Made by a program: the position numbers and the translations under genes. Source: Prevotella sp. (GTDB taxonomy: Bacteria; Bacteroidota; Bacteroidia; Bacteroidales; Bacteroidaceae). From it: a stretch of 51,203 nucleotides of DNA. Position 1 is the first letter of the stretch; each line of letters starts with the position of its first letter. The notes under the pieces are model-generated. The model was not told where the DNA came from, did not search any database, and saw only the letters and a program-made list of their open reading frames with translations. The DNA lies in NCBI GenBank assembly GCA_017412705.1, contig JAFPWS010000065.1, forward strand, positions 1 to 51,203. The letters are read 5' to 3'. This document shows, one piece after another, positions 35,701 to 42,858 of this stretch.

Positions 35701-35825
35701 TCGAGGCCCATGGCGGTACGATACGCCTGGAGGACAACCCCGGCGGCGGCAGTGTCTTCGTCATTACCCTACTGGCAGAGCCTGAGGTGGTTGTGGAAGA
35801 GGCTATAATGATGGACGAAGAGTAG
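32706..35825 (+). CDS. HTCS-like sensor with beta-propeller, lacking HisKA, receiver and DNA-binding domains
   Basis: This 1039-residue protein has a signal peptide, a large periplasmic part with two-component propeller repeats (for example VWIGTSYGLNRYDG, LWVATDHEGLFVID, IWIGTYKNGVNQY, IWIATLGGGIQML), a Y_Y_Y domain, one membrane span (about 808-826) and a cytoplasmic histidine-kinase ATPase domain (N938, D967-NG-IG, GSEGIGLDRVKDIV). The segment between the membrane and the ATPase domain has no H-box, so the phosphorylated histidine is missing. It also lacks the receiver and AraC domains of full HTCS regulators, which are about 1300-1400 residues. It may be a decoy, a partner for another kinase, or degenerate. 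The GH31 gene starts 36 bp downstream, so it likely senses a related glycan. Confidence 0.85.
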   Translation: MIRKAFLLIALLLLSMAVEAGIPEIKFKRLDTRNGLSNSQVNCVFRDSHGYVWIGTSYGLNRYDGYRVKTFYSNMRDTTTMRDNYTEQIMEDYQGNLWLKQGMNYCIYDPLTESFERDVNRVIAKFLKGRNAVERVHIDQKKNFWFKFYDEGIFYYNPETKKASEFKLGYGANQFKEHYGIAAMDSYKDGAVIVTYTGEMVFLNGEKGIIEREDTWMREHGTQQSQNYKLTVDQSGNYWVIAEQFNYVYLKKQNRWYGSLVEALREWGITSMPDNLQVWDIKVDHHGWLWVATDHEGLFVIDPKDHQMRQMLNSKFDESTISDNTPRHVNIDNQGQIWIGTYKNGVNQYKEGLESIRSLELGDINTVVEDRHGYYWLGSNTDGIIVYDPRTEQVVSHYTKDNSALYGNIMVGSCRASDGSIWFGSYNGGLTRCIPSKTDPTQATIVNWLSTGDPQGLATNNVWSVTEDKWGRIWIATLGGGIQMLDLKTGKFRTWNTDNTGLPSNYLTSVWWIKKGWLMIGTSWFWCFVNPVTGKVANRVLPETYYLPTNMGSTSCVMEDSRGLIWQGSASGAAVLDQKTKQVRLLDMSDGLFGSSVNSIIEDKDHTMWVVTEHGVSKILPEKQEDGIWQFTVRSYNNRDGLQQEVYNQRSTYLTHDGLILIGGQGGLDVINPKALSNVQSKERPIFSGLQIFDADVPVGKEVDGRVILDEALDYCREITLNFNDQFTVQLGSDAGNVNNGKRFVYMLEGFHENWVKTSELNPNITYNSLRAGDYTLHVRMLNDDGTFGEEEGTLEITIRPSLWRTRWMVLLYMVLIAAAAWWWRKWFLKRQQQRMQAETLRRETEKMQWMGEMRMQMAAEQAGSATKVAEEAAAKPALHPQLAEDDLVVAVKGICKAFGATPEGQKAKLSCRSMVDELMVRFDKELLTEAMNILMGNSVRFSPGNCQISVNLGRSDERKAVIQVADNGIGIREEFKAKVFEPMVGSEGIGLDRVKDIVEAHGGTIRLEDNPGGGSVFVITLLAEPEVVVEEAIMMDEE

Positions 35826-35861
35826 GCAAGAGGAAAAGCTAAAACAATAAATACAAAACAA

Positions 35862-38825
35862 ATGAAGATGTTAAGAGTGTTCGTGACGGGAGTGCTTTCC
35901 ATGGCGGCTGTTGCCCTGATGGCAGCAGACTACACAGTGGATGGCCAGTTTGTGACAATTCCTGTCAAGCAGGTGAAGGCAGACGGTGCCAAGGTGGTGC
36001 GTCTGCAAGTGGTAAACGACAACATTATCCGTGTGCAGGCTACCTCGGAGGCACAGCTTCCCGAGAAGCAGAGCCTGATTATCGTGAAGCAGTCGGCCAA
36101 GCCTAAGTTCGAGGTTGGCGAGGACGGCGACGTGGTAAAGGTCAAGGCACAGGGCGTGGAAGCCCTGGTCGATACGAAGACGGGCAGGGTGGAGTTCCTG
36201 GACAAGGACGGCAAGCGACTGCTCAAGGAGGCTGAGAACGGCAAGACCTTCAAGGCCTATCGTGTGCCTGACCGCGAAATAGGTGTCGACATAGCCAAGG
36301 TGACGGAGGCCCAACGCAACGGTCTGACATGGCGCATGCTGTTCGACAGTCCTGAGGACGAGGCGTTCTATGGCTTGGGACAGCACCAGTCGGAAGAGCT
36401 CAATATGAAGGGCCTGAACGAAGACCTGTTCCAGTATAACACCAAGGTCAGCGTACCTTTCGTACTCTCGAACAACAACTACGGTCTGCTGTGGGACTCC
36501 TACAGCTACTGCCGTTGGGGTAATCCTGAGGACTACCTGCAGCTGAACAGAGCCTTCAAGCTCTACGACAGGCAGGGCAGGGAAGGGCACCTGACAGGTA
36601 TCTATACCGACAAGAGCGGCAAGCGTCTGGTGCGCGACGAGGACTCTGTCTATTATGAGTTCGACTGTCCTGCCACCTCTGAGCTGGCCAACAAGACGGA
36701 GCCTGGCGGCATCAAGAACCTGCCAAAGGGGTTTGAGCTCAATGGCGCTACCGTGGTTTATGAGGGGTTCATAGAGCCTCAGTGCTGCGGCAAGTGTGAA
36801 GGCAAGGAACAGCTCTTCCGGTTCATACTCTACTATGCCGGCTATGTCAAGGTCTACATCGGTGGCCAGGAAGTGGTGCCTGAGCGTTGGCGTACGGCAT
36901 GGAATCCTAACACGTATAAGTTTGCCGCCAAGCTGCCTATGGGCAGGCGCGCCCAGCTGCGCATCGAGTGGAAACCCGATGGAGGCGTGAGCTACTGCGG
37001 ACTGCGAGTGGCCACGCAGAACAAGGACCAGCAGAAGCTGAGCGTATGGAGTGAGATGGCCAAGGACATGGACTACTACTTCATTGCCGGAAAGAATGCT
37101 GACGAGGTGATTTCGGGCTATCGCACGCTGACAGGTAAGGCCCCTGTCTATCCCAAGTGGGTGCTGGGCTTCTGGCAGAGTCGTGAGCGCTATAAGACCA
37201 GTGGCGAGATAGAGGAGAACCTGGCTGAGTTCCGTAAGCGTCAGATTCCATGTGACAACATCGTACAGGACTGGAACTACTGGACAGAGAACCAGTGGGG
37301 CTCGCACCAGTTTGAGCCTGCACGCTATCCCAATCCGCAGGCTATGCTCGACAGCGTGCATGCCATGGGAGGACGCTTCATGATATCGGTATGGCCTAAG
37401 TTTTATTGCAACACCGACAACTACAAGGAGATTGACGCCAAGGGCTGGATGTACCATCAGGCTGTGAAGGACGATATCCACGACTGGGTAGGTCCTGGCT
37501 ATGTGGGCTCGTTCTACGACGCCTACGACGCTGGTGCACGCAAGCTGTTCTGGCAGCAGATGGACAAGAACCTGTTCTCTAAATATAAATATGGTATTGA
37601 CGCCTGGTGGATGGATGCCTCGGAACCCAATGTGCGCGACTGTACGCCGATGTGGTATCGTAAGGCCCTGAGTGGTCCTACGGCTCTGGGTACGACAACA
37701 GAGTACTTCAATGCCTACTCCATCGTCAATGCCGATGCCATCTATAACGGTCAGCGCTCGGTGAATCCCAACCAGCGTGTATTCCTGCTTACCCGCAGTG
37801 GCTTTGCCGGCGAGCAGCGTTACTCGACAGCTACATGGAGTGGCGACATCGGAACCCGTTGGGAAGACATGCGTGCCCAGATGACGGCAGGTTTGAACTA
37901 CTCGATGTCTGGTCTACCCTTCTGGGGAATGGACCAGGGTGGGTTCTGTGTGGAGAACCGCTATGTGGAGGCTCAGCAACTGTTCGACAAGTCGGGAGTG
38001 GAGAATGAAGACCTGAAGGAGTGGCGTGAGCTGCAGGCACGCTGGAGCCAGTTCGGAACGTTCATCCCCTTGTTCCGTGTGCATGGCCAGTGGCCTACAC
38101 GTGAGATATGGAACATTGCTCCCGACAACCATCCTTGCTACCAGTCGTTCGTATACTATGACAAGCTGCGCTATCGCCTGATGCCTTACCTCTACTCGAT
38201 GGCAGGCTGGGTACATCTTAAGGACTACACAATGATGCGTGCCCTGATTATGGACTTCAATGGCGACAAGAAGGTGGAGAACATCAAGGACCAATGGATG
38301 TTCGGTCCTGCTCTGATGGCTTGTCCTGTGGGCTACTACAAGGCTCGCAACCGTTCGGTATACTTCCCCGAGCAGACGGGTTGGTATGACCTATATACTG
38401 GTGAGTACATCAATGGCGGTCAGACGCTCGTGGTCGATGCTCCCTATGAGCGCATCCCTGTCTATGTCCGCGAGGGTGCCATCATCCCCTATGGCCCGGA
38501 GATTCAGTATTGCGACGAGAAGCCTGCTGACCTGATTACCCTTTACGTTTACGCAGGTAAGGACGGACAGTTCCAGCTATACGAGGACGAGGGTGTGAAC
38601 TACAACTACGAGAAGGGCAAGTATGCCACCATCGACATCACCTATAACGACGAGACGAAGACCGTCACCTTCGGTAAGCGCGATGGTCAGTTCAACGGCA
38701 TGCTGAAGAACCGGCAGTTCAACATTGTCTACGTGACGAAGGACAAGGCGCAGGAGCTGACCTTTACCCCGAAGTCAGGAGTGTTAGTTCAGTACGCAGG
38801 CAAGGAAGTGAAGGTTAAATTGTAG
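35862..38825 (+). CDS. GH31 alpha-xylosidase-like with PA14 insert
   Basis: This 987-residue secreted enzyme has a signal peptide (cleavage near MAAVALMAADY). Residues about 255-388 form a PA14-like insert in the N-terminal region. The GH31 barrel carries the nucleophile D585 in DAWWMDASEPN and the acid/base D662 in WSGDIGTRWED, followed by beta-sandwich domains. Size and PA14 insert match Bacteroides xyloglucan alpha-xylosidases such as BoGH31A, so it probably removes xylose side chains. Other alpha-glucoside targets cannot be excluded. It is co-transcribed with the sensor upstream. Confidence 0.9.
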   Translation: MKMLRVFVTGVLSMAAVALMAADYTVDGQFVTIPVKQVKADGAKVVRLQVVNDNIIRVQATSEAQLPEKQSLIIVKQSAKPKFEVGEDGDVVKVKAQGVEALVDTKTGRVEFLDKDGKRLLKEAENGKTFKAYRVPDREIGVDIAKVTEAQRNGLTWRMLFDSPEDEAFYGLGQHQSEELNMKGLNEDLFQYNTKVSVPFVLSNNNYGLLWDSYSYCRWGNPEDYLQLNRAFKLYDRQGREGHLTGIYTDKSGKRLVRDEDSVYYEFDCPATSELANKTEPGGIKNLPKGFELNGATVVYEGFIEPQCCGKCEGKEQLFRFILYYAGYVKVYIGGQEVVPERWRTAWNPNTYKFAAKLPMGRRAQLRIEWKPDGGVSYCGLRVATQNKDQQKLSVWSEMAKDMDYYFIAGKNADEVISGYRTLTGKAPVYPKWVLGFWQSRERYKTSGEIEENLAEFRKRQIPCDNIVQDWNYWTENQWGSHQFEPARYPNPQAMLDSVHAMGGRFMISVWPKFYCNTDNYKEIDAKGWMYHQAVKDDIHDWVGPGYVGSFYDAYDAGARKLFWQQMDKNLFSKYKYGIDAWWMDASEPNVRDCTPMWYRKALSGPTALGTTTEYFNAYSIVNADAIYNGQRSVNPNQRVFLLTRSGFAGEQRYSTATWSGDIGTRWEDMRAQMTAGLNYSMSGLPFWGMDQGGFCVENRYVEAQQLFDKSGVENEDLKEWRELQARWSQFGTFIPLFRVHGQWPTREIWNIAPDNHPCYQSFVYYDKLRYRLMPYLYSMAGWVHLKDYTMMRALIMDFNGDKKVENIKDQWMFGPALMACPVGYYKARNRSVYFPEQTGWYDLYTGEYINGGQTLVVDAPYERIPVYVREGAIIPYGPEIQYCDEKPADLITLYVYAGKDGQFQLYEDEGVNYNYEKGKYATIDITYNDETKTVTFGKRDGQFNGMLKNRQFNIVYVTKDKAQELTFTPKSGVLVQYAGKEVKVKL

Positions 38826-38840
38826 AAAAACTTAGGAAAA

Positions 38841-38877
38841 TAATAGTGGCAGTCGAGAAAACTGCCATTATTATTTT
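38841..38877 (+). terminator. Terminator after the GH31 gene
   Basis: TAATAGTGGCAG (38841-38852) pairs with CTGCCATTATTA (38862-38873) with one wobble, then TTTT. The T-run overlaps the -33 element of the next promoter. Confidence 0.7.
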
Positions 38878-38905
38878 GTCTTTTCCTCCTTTTATAGTAT
38901 CTTTG
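38875..38905 (+). promoter_or_regulatory. Promoter of the TPR histidine kinase
   Basis: TTTG (38875-38878) and TATCTTTG (38898-38905) are separated by 19 bp, 20 bp before the ATG. Confidence 0.7.
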
Positions 38906-38925
38906 CAATCAGAAACTTTTAACCA

Positions 38926-40689
38926 ATGGGCACCGTTCATATTCGATATGTACTCATGAGTATCGTGGCATTTGTGCTGATGGCGACATCGGCTCGTGCT
39001 GCGGATACGCCTGATTATAAGGACACCAAGGAATACAAGGACTTGCGTGAATCGATGCACAACGCCTTCAATATGGGTGACAGCACGAGTTTCTTTGTGG
39101 CTGTGAAGGCGTTGGAGGACTATCTGCTCAAACAGAACGACCTGCATGCCTACTACACACAACGGTGCAATGAGATAGTATTCCAACTGAACAGGCAACG
39201 CATCTTCGAAGCCTATAAGCTGGCCACAAAACTGTCGAAGGAGCTTACTGAGCGCAAGCTGGACAAAGAGATGTATATGGCCATCAACATGATGGGACAT
39301 ATCTACCGCTACAGTGGTAACAAGGAGAGCGCCAAGCAGTGTTTCTGGGAGGTCATTCACCGGATGGAGAAGGAAGGCTATACTGAAAGTCAGCCTGCCA
39401 TCTACATGAATCTGGTGAACATCTATATGGATGAAGACCCGCAAGAGGCACTGAAGCTGATTGACAAAGCTGTTTCCATAGCCAGCAAGACCTCTCCGGA
39501 TCGTGTGTTCGACATTGAGTCGCGTCGTACGCTAAGCTATTATCTGATGGGTGACAAGGAACGCTTCCTGAAGGGCTACAAGGCCTATAAGGAGGGTGAG
39601 GCCAAGGGACTGACCTCTGTGCATGGCCGTACGATGGAGATATACTATCTGGCATGCCAAGGCCATACGGACGAGGCTGTCCGGCTTGCCGAGGAGAAGG
39701 CGGAAGACCCTTATGAGACACAGGCGGAGATTTTCGCCAGGGCAGGACGTTGGCAGGAGGCGTACAAGGCCTTGAAGCTTGGTGCTGCCGAGAGCGACTC
39801 CATCAACAGCGTCATCCTGTCAAGCTCGATGCAGGACATCCAGAATGAGCTAAAGTTTTACGACATGAAGCGAGAGGCCGGTCGACGCATGTTTTATGCT
39901 CTGATGGCTATCACCTGCCTCTTGTTGCTTTTGGTTGTAGCGCTCATCTATATTGTGCAGAGTCGCCGTAAGCACCTGCGTGAGATGAAGAAGGCCTATC
40001 AGAAGATTCTGGAGTCAGACCAGATGAAGACTGCCTTTATCCAGAATGTCAGCCATGAGGTACGTACGCCTCTGAATATTATCAGTGGCTTTGCACAGGT
40101 GATAGCAGCGCCCGACTATGACGTTACCCCCGAGGAGCGTAGGCACATTGCTGACACTATGATGCACAACACGCATATCATTACAACAATGATCAATGAG
40201 GTTCTTGAGATGTCGGATAGCGAAAAGACGACGACCTTGGCACTGATGCCGCTGTCTTGTAATGATGTGTTGCGTCGTGTGATAGTGGATTTCTGCAAAG
40301 ACGTGGCGATGCCACAGGAGAAACTGCACTTTGAAACTTCGCTCAGCGACGACTTTATCGTCAATACCCAAGAGCTGCTGCTGAAACGAGTCATCAACCC
40401 TTTGCTGGACAATGCGGTAAAGAACGATCCCAACGGAGAGGTTGTGCTCAAGGCTTCAGCCAGTCAGGGACAGCTGACACTGATGGTGGAGGACAAAGGT
40501 TGTGGCGTTCCCGCAGAGGAGGCAGAACATATTTTCGAACGTTTCGTCAAGCTGGATACTTTTAAGCAGGGACTGGGTCTGGGACTGACCTTCAGCAGAA
40601 CCATGGCGCGCCGATTAGGTGGCGATGTGGTTCTGGACACTACCTACCCGGGACCCGGAGCACGCTTTGTGGTGAATCTTCCTATTTAA
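38926..40689 (+). CDS. TPR-containing sensor histidine kinase
   Basis: This 587-residue protein has a signal peptide, a periplasmic helical region with TPR-like repeats (about 30-310), one membrane span (322-346), a short coiled linker, and a complete kinase core. The phosphorylated histidine is H377 in NVSHEVRTPLN. The N-box is NPLLDNAVKN, and glycine boxes are DKGCGVP and GLGLGLTFS. No receiver domain is attached and no response-regulator gene is beside it. The 3' end overlaps by 8 bp the convergent SpoIIE-type gene, whose architecture (signal, TPR, one span, output) is the same, so the two may belong to one pathway. Confidence 0.9.
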   Translation: MGTVHIRYVLMSIVAFVLMATSARAADTPDYKDTKEYKDLRESMHNAFNMGDSTSFFVAVKALEDYLLKQNDLHAYYTQRCNEIVFQLNRQRIFEAYKLATKLSKELTERKLDKEMYMAINMMGHIYRYSGNKESAKQCFWEVIHRMEKEGYTESQPAIYMNLVNIYMDEDPQEALKLIDKAVSIASKTSPDRVFDIESRRTLSYYLMGDKERFLKGYKAYKEGEAKGLTSVHGRTMEIYYLACQGHTDEAVRLAEEKAEDPYETQAEIFARAGRWQEAYKALKLGAAESDSINSVILSSSMQDIQNELKFYDMKREAGRRMFYALMAITCLLLLLVVALIYIVQSRRKHLREMKKAYQKILESDQMKTAFIQNVSHEVRTPLNIISGFAQVIAAPDYDVTPEERRHIADTMMHNTHIITTMINEVLEMSDSEKTTTLALMPLSCNDVLRRVIVDFCKDVAMPQEKLHFETSLSDDFIVNTQELLLKRVINPLLDNAVKNDPNGEVVLKASASQGQLTLMVEDKGCGVPAEEAEHIFERFVKLDTFKQGLGLGLTFSRTMARRLGGDVVLDTTYPGPGARFVVNLPI

Positions 40690-42763
40690 TCCGGATATAC
40701 ATCATCGTCATGTCGTCGTTGGGCTCAGCGTCAGCGACATAGCGGGCTACATGTTCCTGGATGGTTTCTATGGCCTGCTGGGCGCCAGCGAATGTCTGGT
40801 GGCGCAGCAGTGTCTGCAGACGCTCCTCACCATACTGTTCCTGCAGTTTGTTCTCAGCCTCCGTCAGACCATCGGTATAAAGGAAGATGTCCTTGCCTTT
40901 GACATAGTCCATCTGCTCGCCAACAAACTCAAGCTCAGGCCAGAGGCCTATGGGGGCGTTGGTTTCCAGTTGAATGTACTCGCCGTTGATGAGGGGAGGA
41001 TTATGTCCGGCGTTGCAATATTCAAAATGTCCTGTCTGGAGGTCAATGATGCCAATGAACATAGTGACAAACATGCCGCTCTCGTTGTCAGCGGACAGCG
41101 TGTCGTTTAGCTTGGTGGCAATGTATGCTGGCGGGAATCCTTCTTTGGCTACGGTGCGGAACAGGTTGACAGCCACGGACATGACGATGGAGGCTGGCAC
41201 ACCTTTGCCTGAAACGTCGCCAATGCAGAGGTAGAGCTTATTGCTCTGCACGAAGAAGTCGTAGAGGTCGCCACCCACTTCCTTGGCAGGGGCCATGGTG
41301 GCATAGAGGTCGAAAGCATCATGGCGGGGGAACCGGTGTGGAACCATTCCCATCTGAATGCCTCGGGCAATGCGCAACTCACTCTGCATGCGCTCCCGGG
41401 CTGTGGTTTGTTCCTCCAGCTGGTCGTAAGCAGTCTGCAGATTCTTATGAGCTTCCTCCAGACGCTTGGCAGCACGTTGTCTGCGATAGAGGTAGAAACA
41501 CAGGAAGGCAATGGTCAGCAGACCAATGGCAATGGCAGAATACAGCATGGTGAGTTTCAGGCGTTCTGACTGTTCCTGGGCATGCAGCTTCGACTGGAAC
41601 TCGTTGAGCTTGGCCAGCTGGATATGCTGGTCCAGACTGTCGTTCTGCAGCTTGATGGCTGCATTGGCCAGCTCGATGTCGCGATTCTTCAGGCTCAGGT
41701 TGAGTGCCTCCTCCGTCAGACGCTTCTGCTCCAGCTCGTCAGAGATGTGCTCCAGCTGCATTTGCTGGTTGCGCAGCTTCAGCTCTTTAGCTTCCAGCTC
41801 AACACGCCCCAGGTCAAGGGCTGACGTCATCTCCATCAGAAGATGACCATTCTTCGCACTGTTGACAGAGTCTCGTATCATCATATGGTTTCTTGCTGTG
41901 TTATAGGCCTTTTTGTAGTCGCCCATACGCTTATAGATCATCTGCTTGATCTCCAACCGTATTAAGGTGGAGGGGATTTTCTCTGCCACCTTGAGGGCTT
42001 CGTCGTATTTCTGGTCATTGATGAGTCGCCAGCACTCAACATCCGCACCATAGATGTCATCGCGCCCTAATTGATTCTTGATTTTCTCGCGTTCGGCATA
42101 GACCTGGTTGAAACGTTCCAGATATTCAACGGTGTTGAGCTTGTAGATGCTGGTGTCGGCAATGGCCAGACACTTGATGGACAGGGCGTTTAACTGGTGT
42201 CGGGGTTCGATGCCAGGTTCCTTTAATGCCTGGTCAGTGTACTGAATGGTCCGTAGGGGATGATTCTGAGTGTACTCAATCTTAGCCAGTTCCAAATAGG
42301 GCGCTACGGCATTCTCATTGGGGAAATTCTCGTGCAGGTAGTCGACGGCTTGCAAAAGATTCTCCCTGGCTTCCTTGAAACTTCCCATCATGGAAAGAAT
42401 GCAGCCTGCCACATAGGTACTGCTATAGATACCATATTTGTTGTTATGGCTGACGGCATATTCCTGCATCTCCTTGGCAATGCGCAGACCTTGATTGCGC
42501 TTTTGCCGGTTGGCAGAGTACAGGGCCTGATTACTCCATGCCCTATAGAAAGTTCGCTCGTCGCCTGCCTTCTGGGCTGTCTCCTTCAGGTGGTCGGTCA
42601 CACTGAAGAAATCGCTCTCTTTGGTGGCTCGAGAGCTGTACATATCGTACATCTTTTTTTGCAGTTGTCTGATGTCGTCGTGGGTCGATTCCGCTCTGAG
42701 AGAGAGACAGAACAGCATGCAGAAAAGTGCGAGTGTGACAGGTATGTATTTGCAAAGTTTCAT
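40682..42763 (-). CDS. TPR protein with SpoIIE-type PP2C phosphatase domain
   Basis: This 693-residue protein starts with a signal peptide, followed by TPR-like helices (about 30-320), a long coiled coil (about 325-400), one membrane span (404-424), a second coiled coil and a SpoIIE/RsbU phosphatase domain. Metal-binding motifs are visible: KEVGGDLYDFF, IGDVSGKGVPAS, FEYCNAGHNPP, LYTDGLTEA and EPNDDMTM. RsbU-type proteins dephosphorylate an anti-sigma antagonist in partner-switching pathways. No STAS or anti-sigma gene is in the window, so its target is unknown. It converges on the TPR kinase gene. Confidence 0.9.
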   Translation of the reverse strand: MKLCKYIPVTLALFCMLFCLSLRAESTHDDIRQLQKKMYDMYSSRATKESDFFSVTDHLKETAQKAGDERTFYRAWSNQALYSANRQKRNQGLRIAKEMQEYAVSHNNKYGIYSSTYVAGCILSMMGSFKEARENLLQAVDYLHENFPNENAVAPYLELAKIEYTQNHPLRTIQYTDQALKEPGIEPRHQLNALSIKCLAIADTSIYKLNTVEYLERFNQVYAEREKIKNQLGRDDIYGADVECWRLINDQKYDEALKVAEKIPSTLIRLEIKQMIYKRMGDYKKAYNTARNHMMIRDSVNSAKNGHLLMEMTSALDLGRVELEAKELKLRNQQMQLEHISDELEQKRLTEEALNLSLKNRDIELANAAIKLQNDSLDQHIQLAKLNEFQSKLHAQEQSERLKLTMLYSAIAIGLLTIAFLCFYLYRRQRAAKRLEEAHKNLQTAYDQLEEQTTARERMQSELRIARGIQMGMVPHRFPRHDAFDLYATMAPAKEVGGDLYDFFVQSNKLYLCIGDVSGKGVPASIVMSVAVNLFRTVAKEGFPPAYIATKLNDTLSADNESGMFVTMFIGIIDLQTGHFEYCNAGHNPPLINGEYIQLETNAPIGLWPELEFVGEQMDYVKGKDIFLYTDGLTEAENKLQEQYGEERLQTLLRHQTFAGAQQAIETIQEHVARYVADAEPNDDMTMMYIRIK

Positions 42764-42783
42764 TTTTGTCGTAAATTCCTTTG

Positions 42784-42822
42784 CAAAGATACGATAAAAT
42801 TTAGAATTATTTTGTAACTTTG
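42784..42822. promoter_or_regulatory. Overlapping divergent promoter boxes
   Basis: TATCTTTG on the reverse strand (42784-42791) serves the phosphatase gene, and TAACTTTG on the forward strand (42815-42822) serves the GH2-GH31 operon. The boxes are 23 bp apart, so each -33 region overlaps the other promoter and simultaneous use is unlikely. Neither -33 element is clear. Confidence 0.55.
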
Positions 42823-42858
42823 TGCCAAATTTTGCAAACCCCTTGAACGATTTAGCAG

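Noticed and set aside
35871-37481. 536-residue reverse open frame inside the GH31 gene
   Set aside because: Antisense to a conserved catalytic gene; composition rich in leucine, histidine and valine as expected from a mirrored frame.
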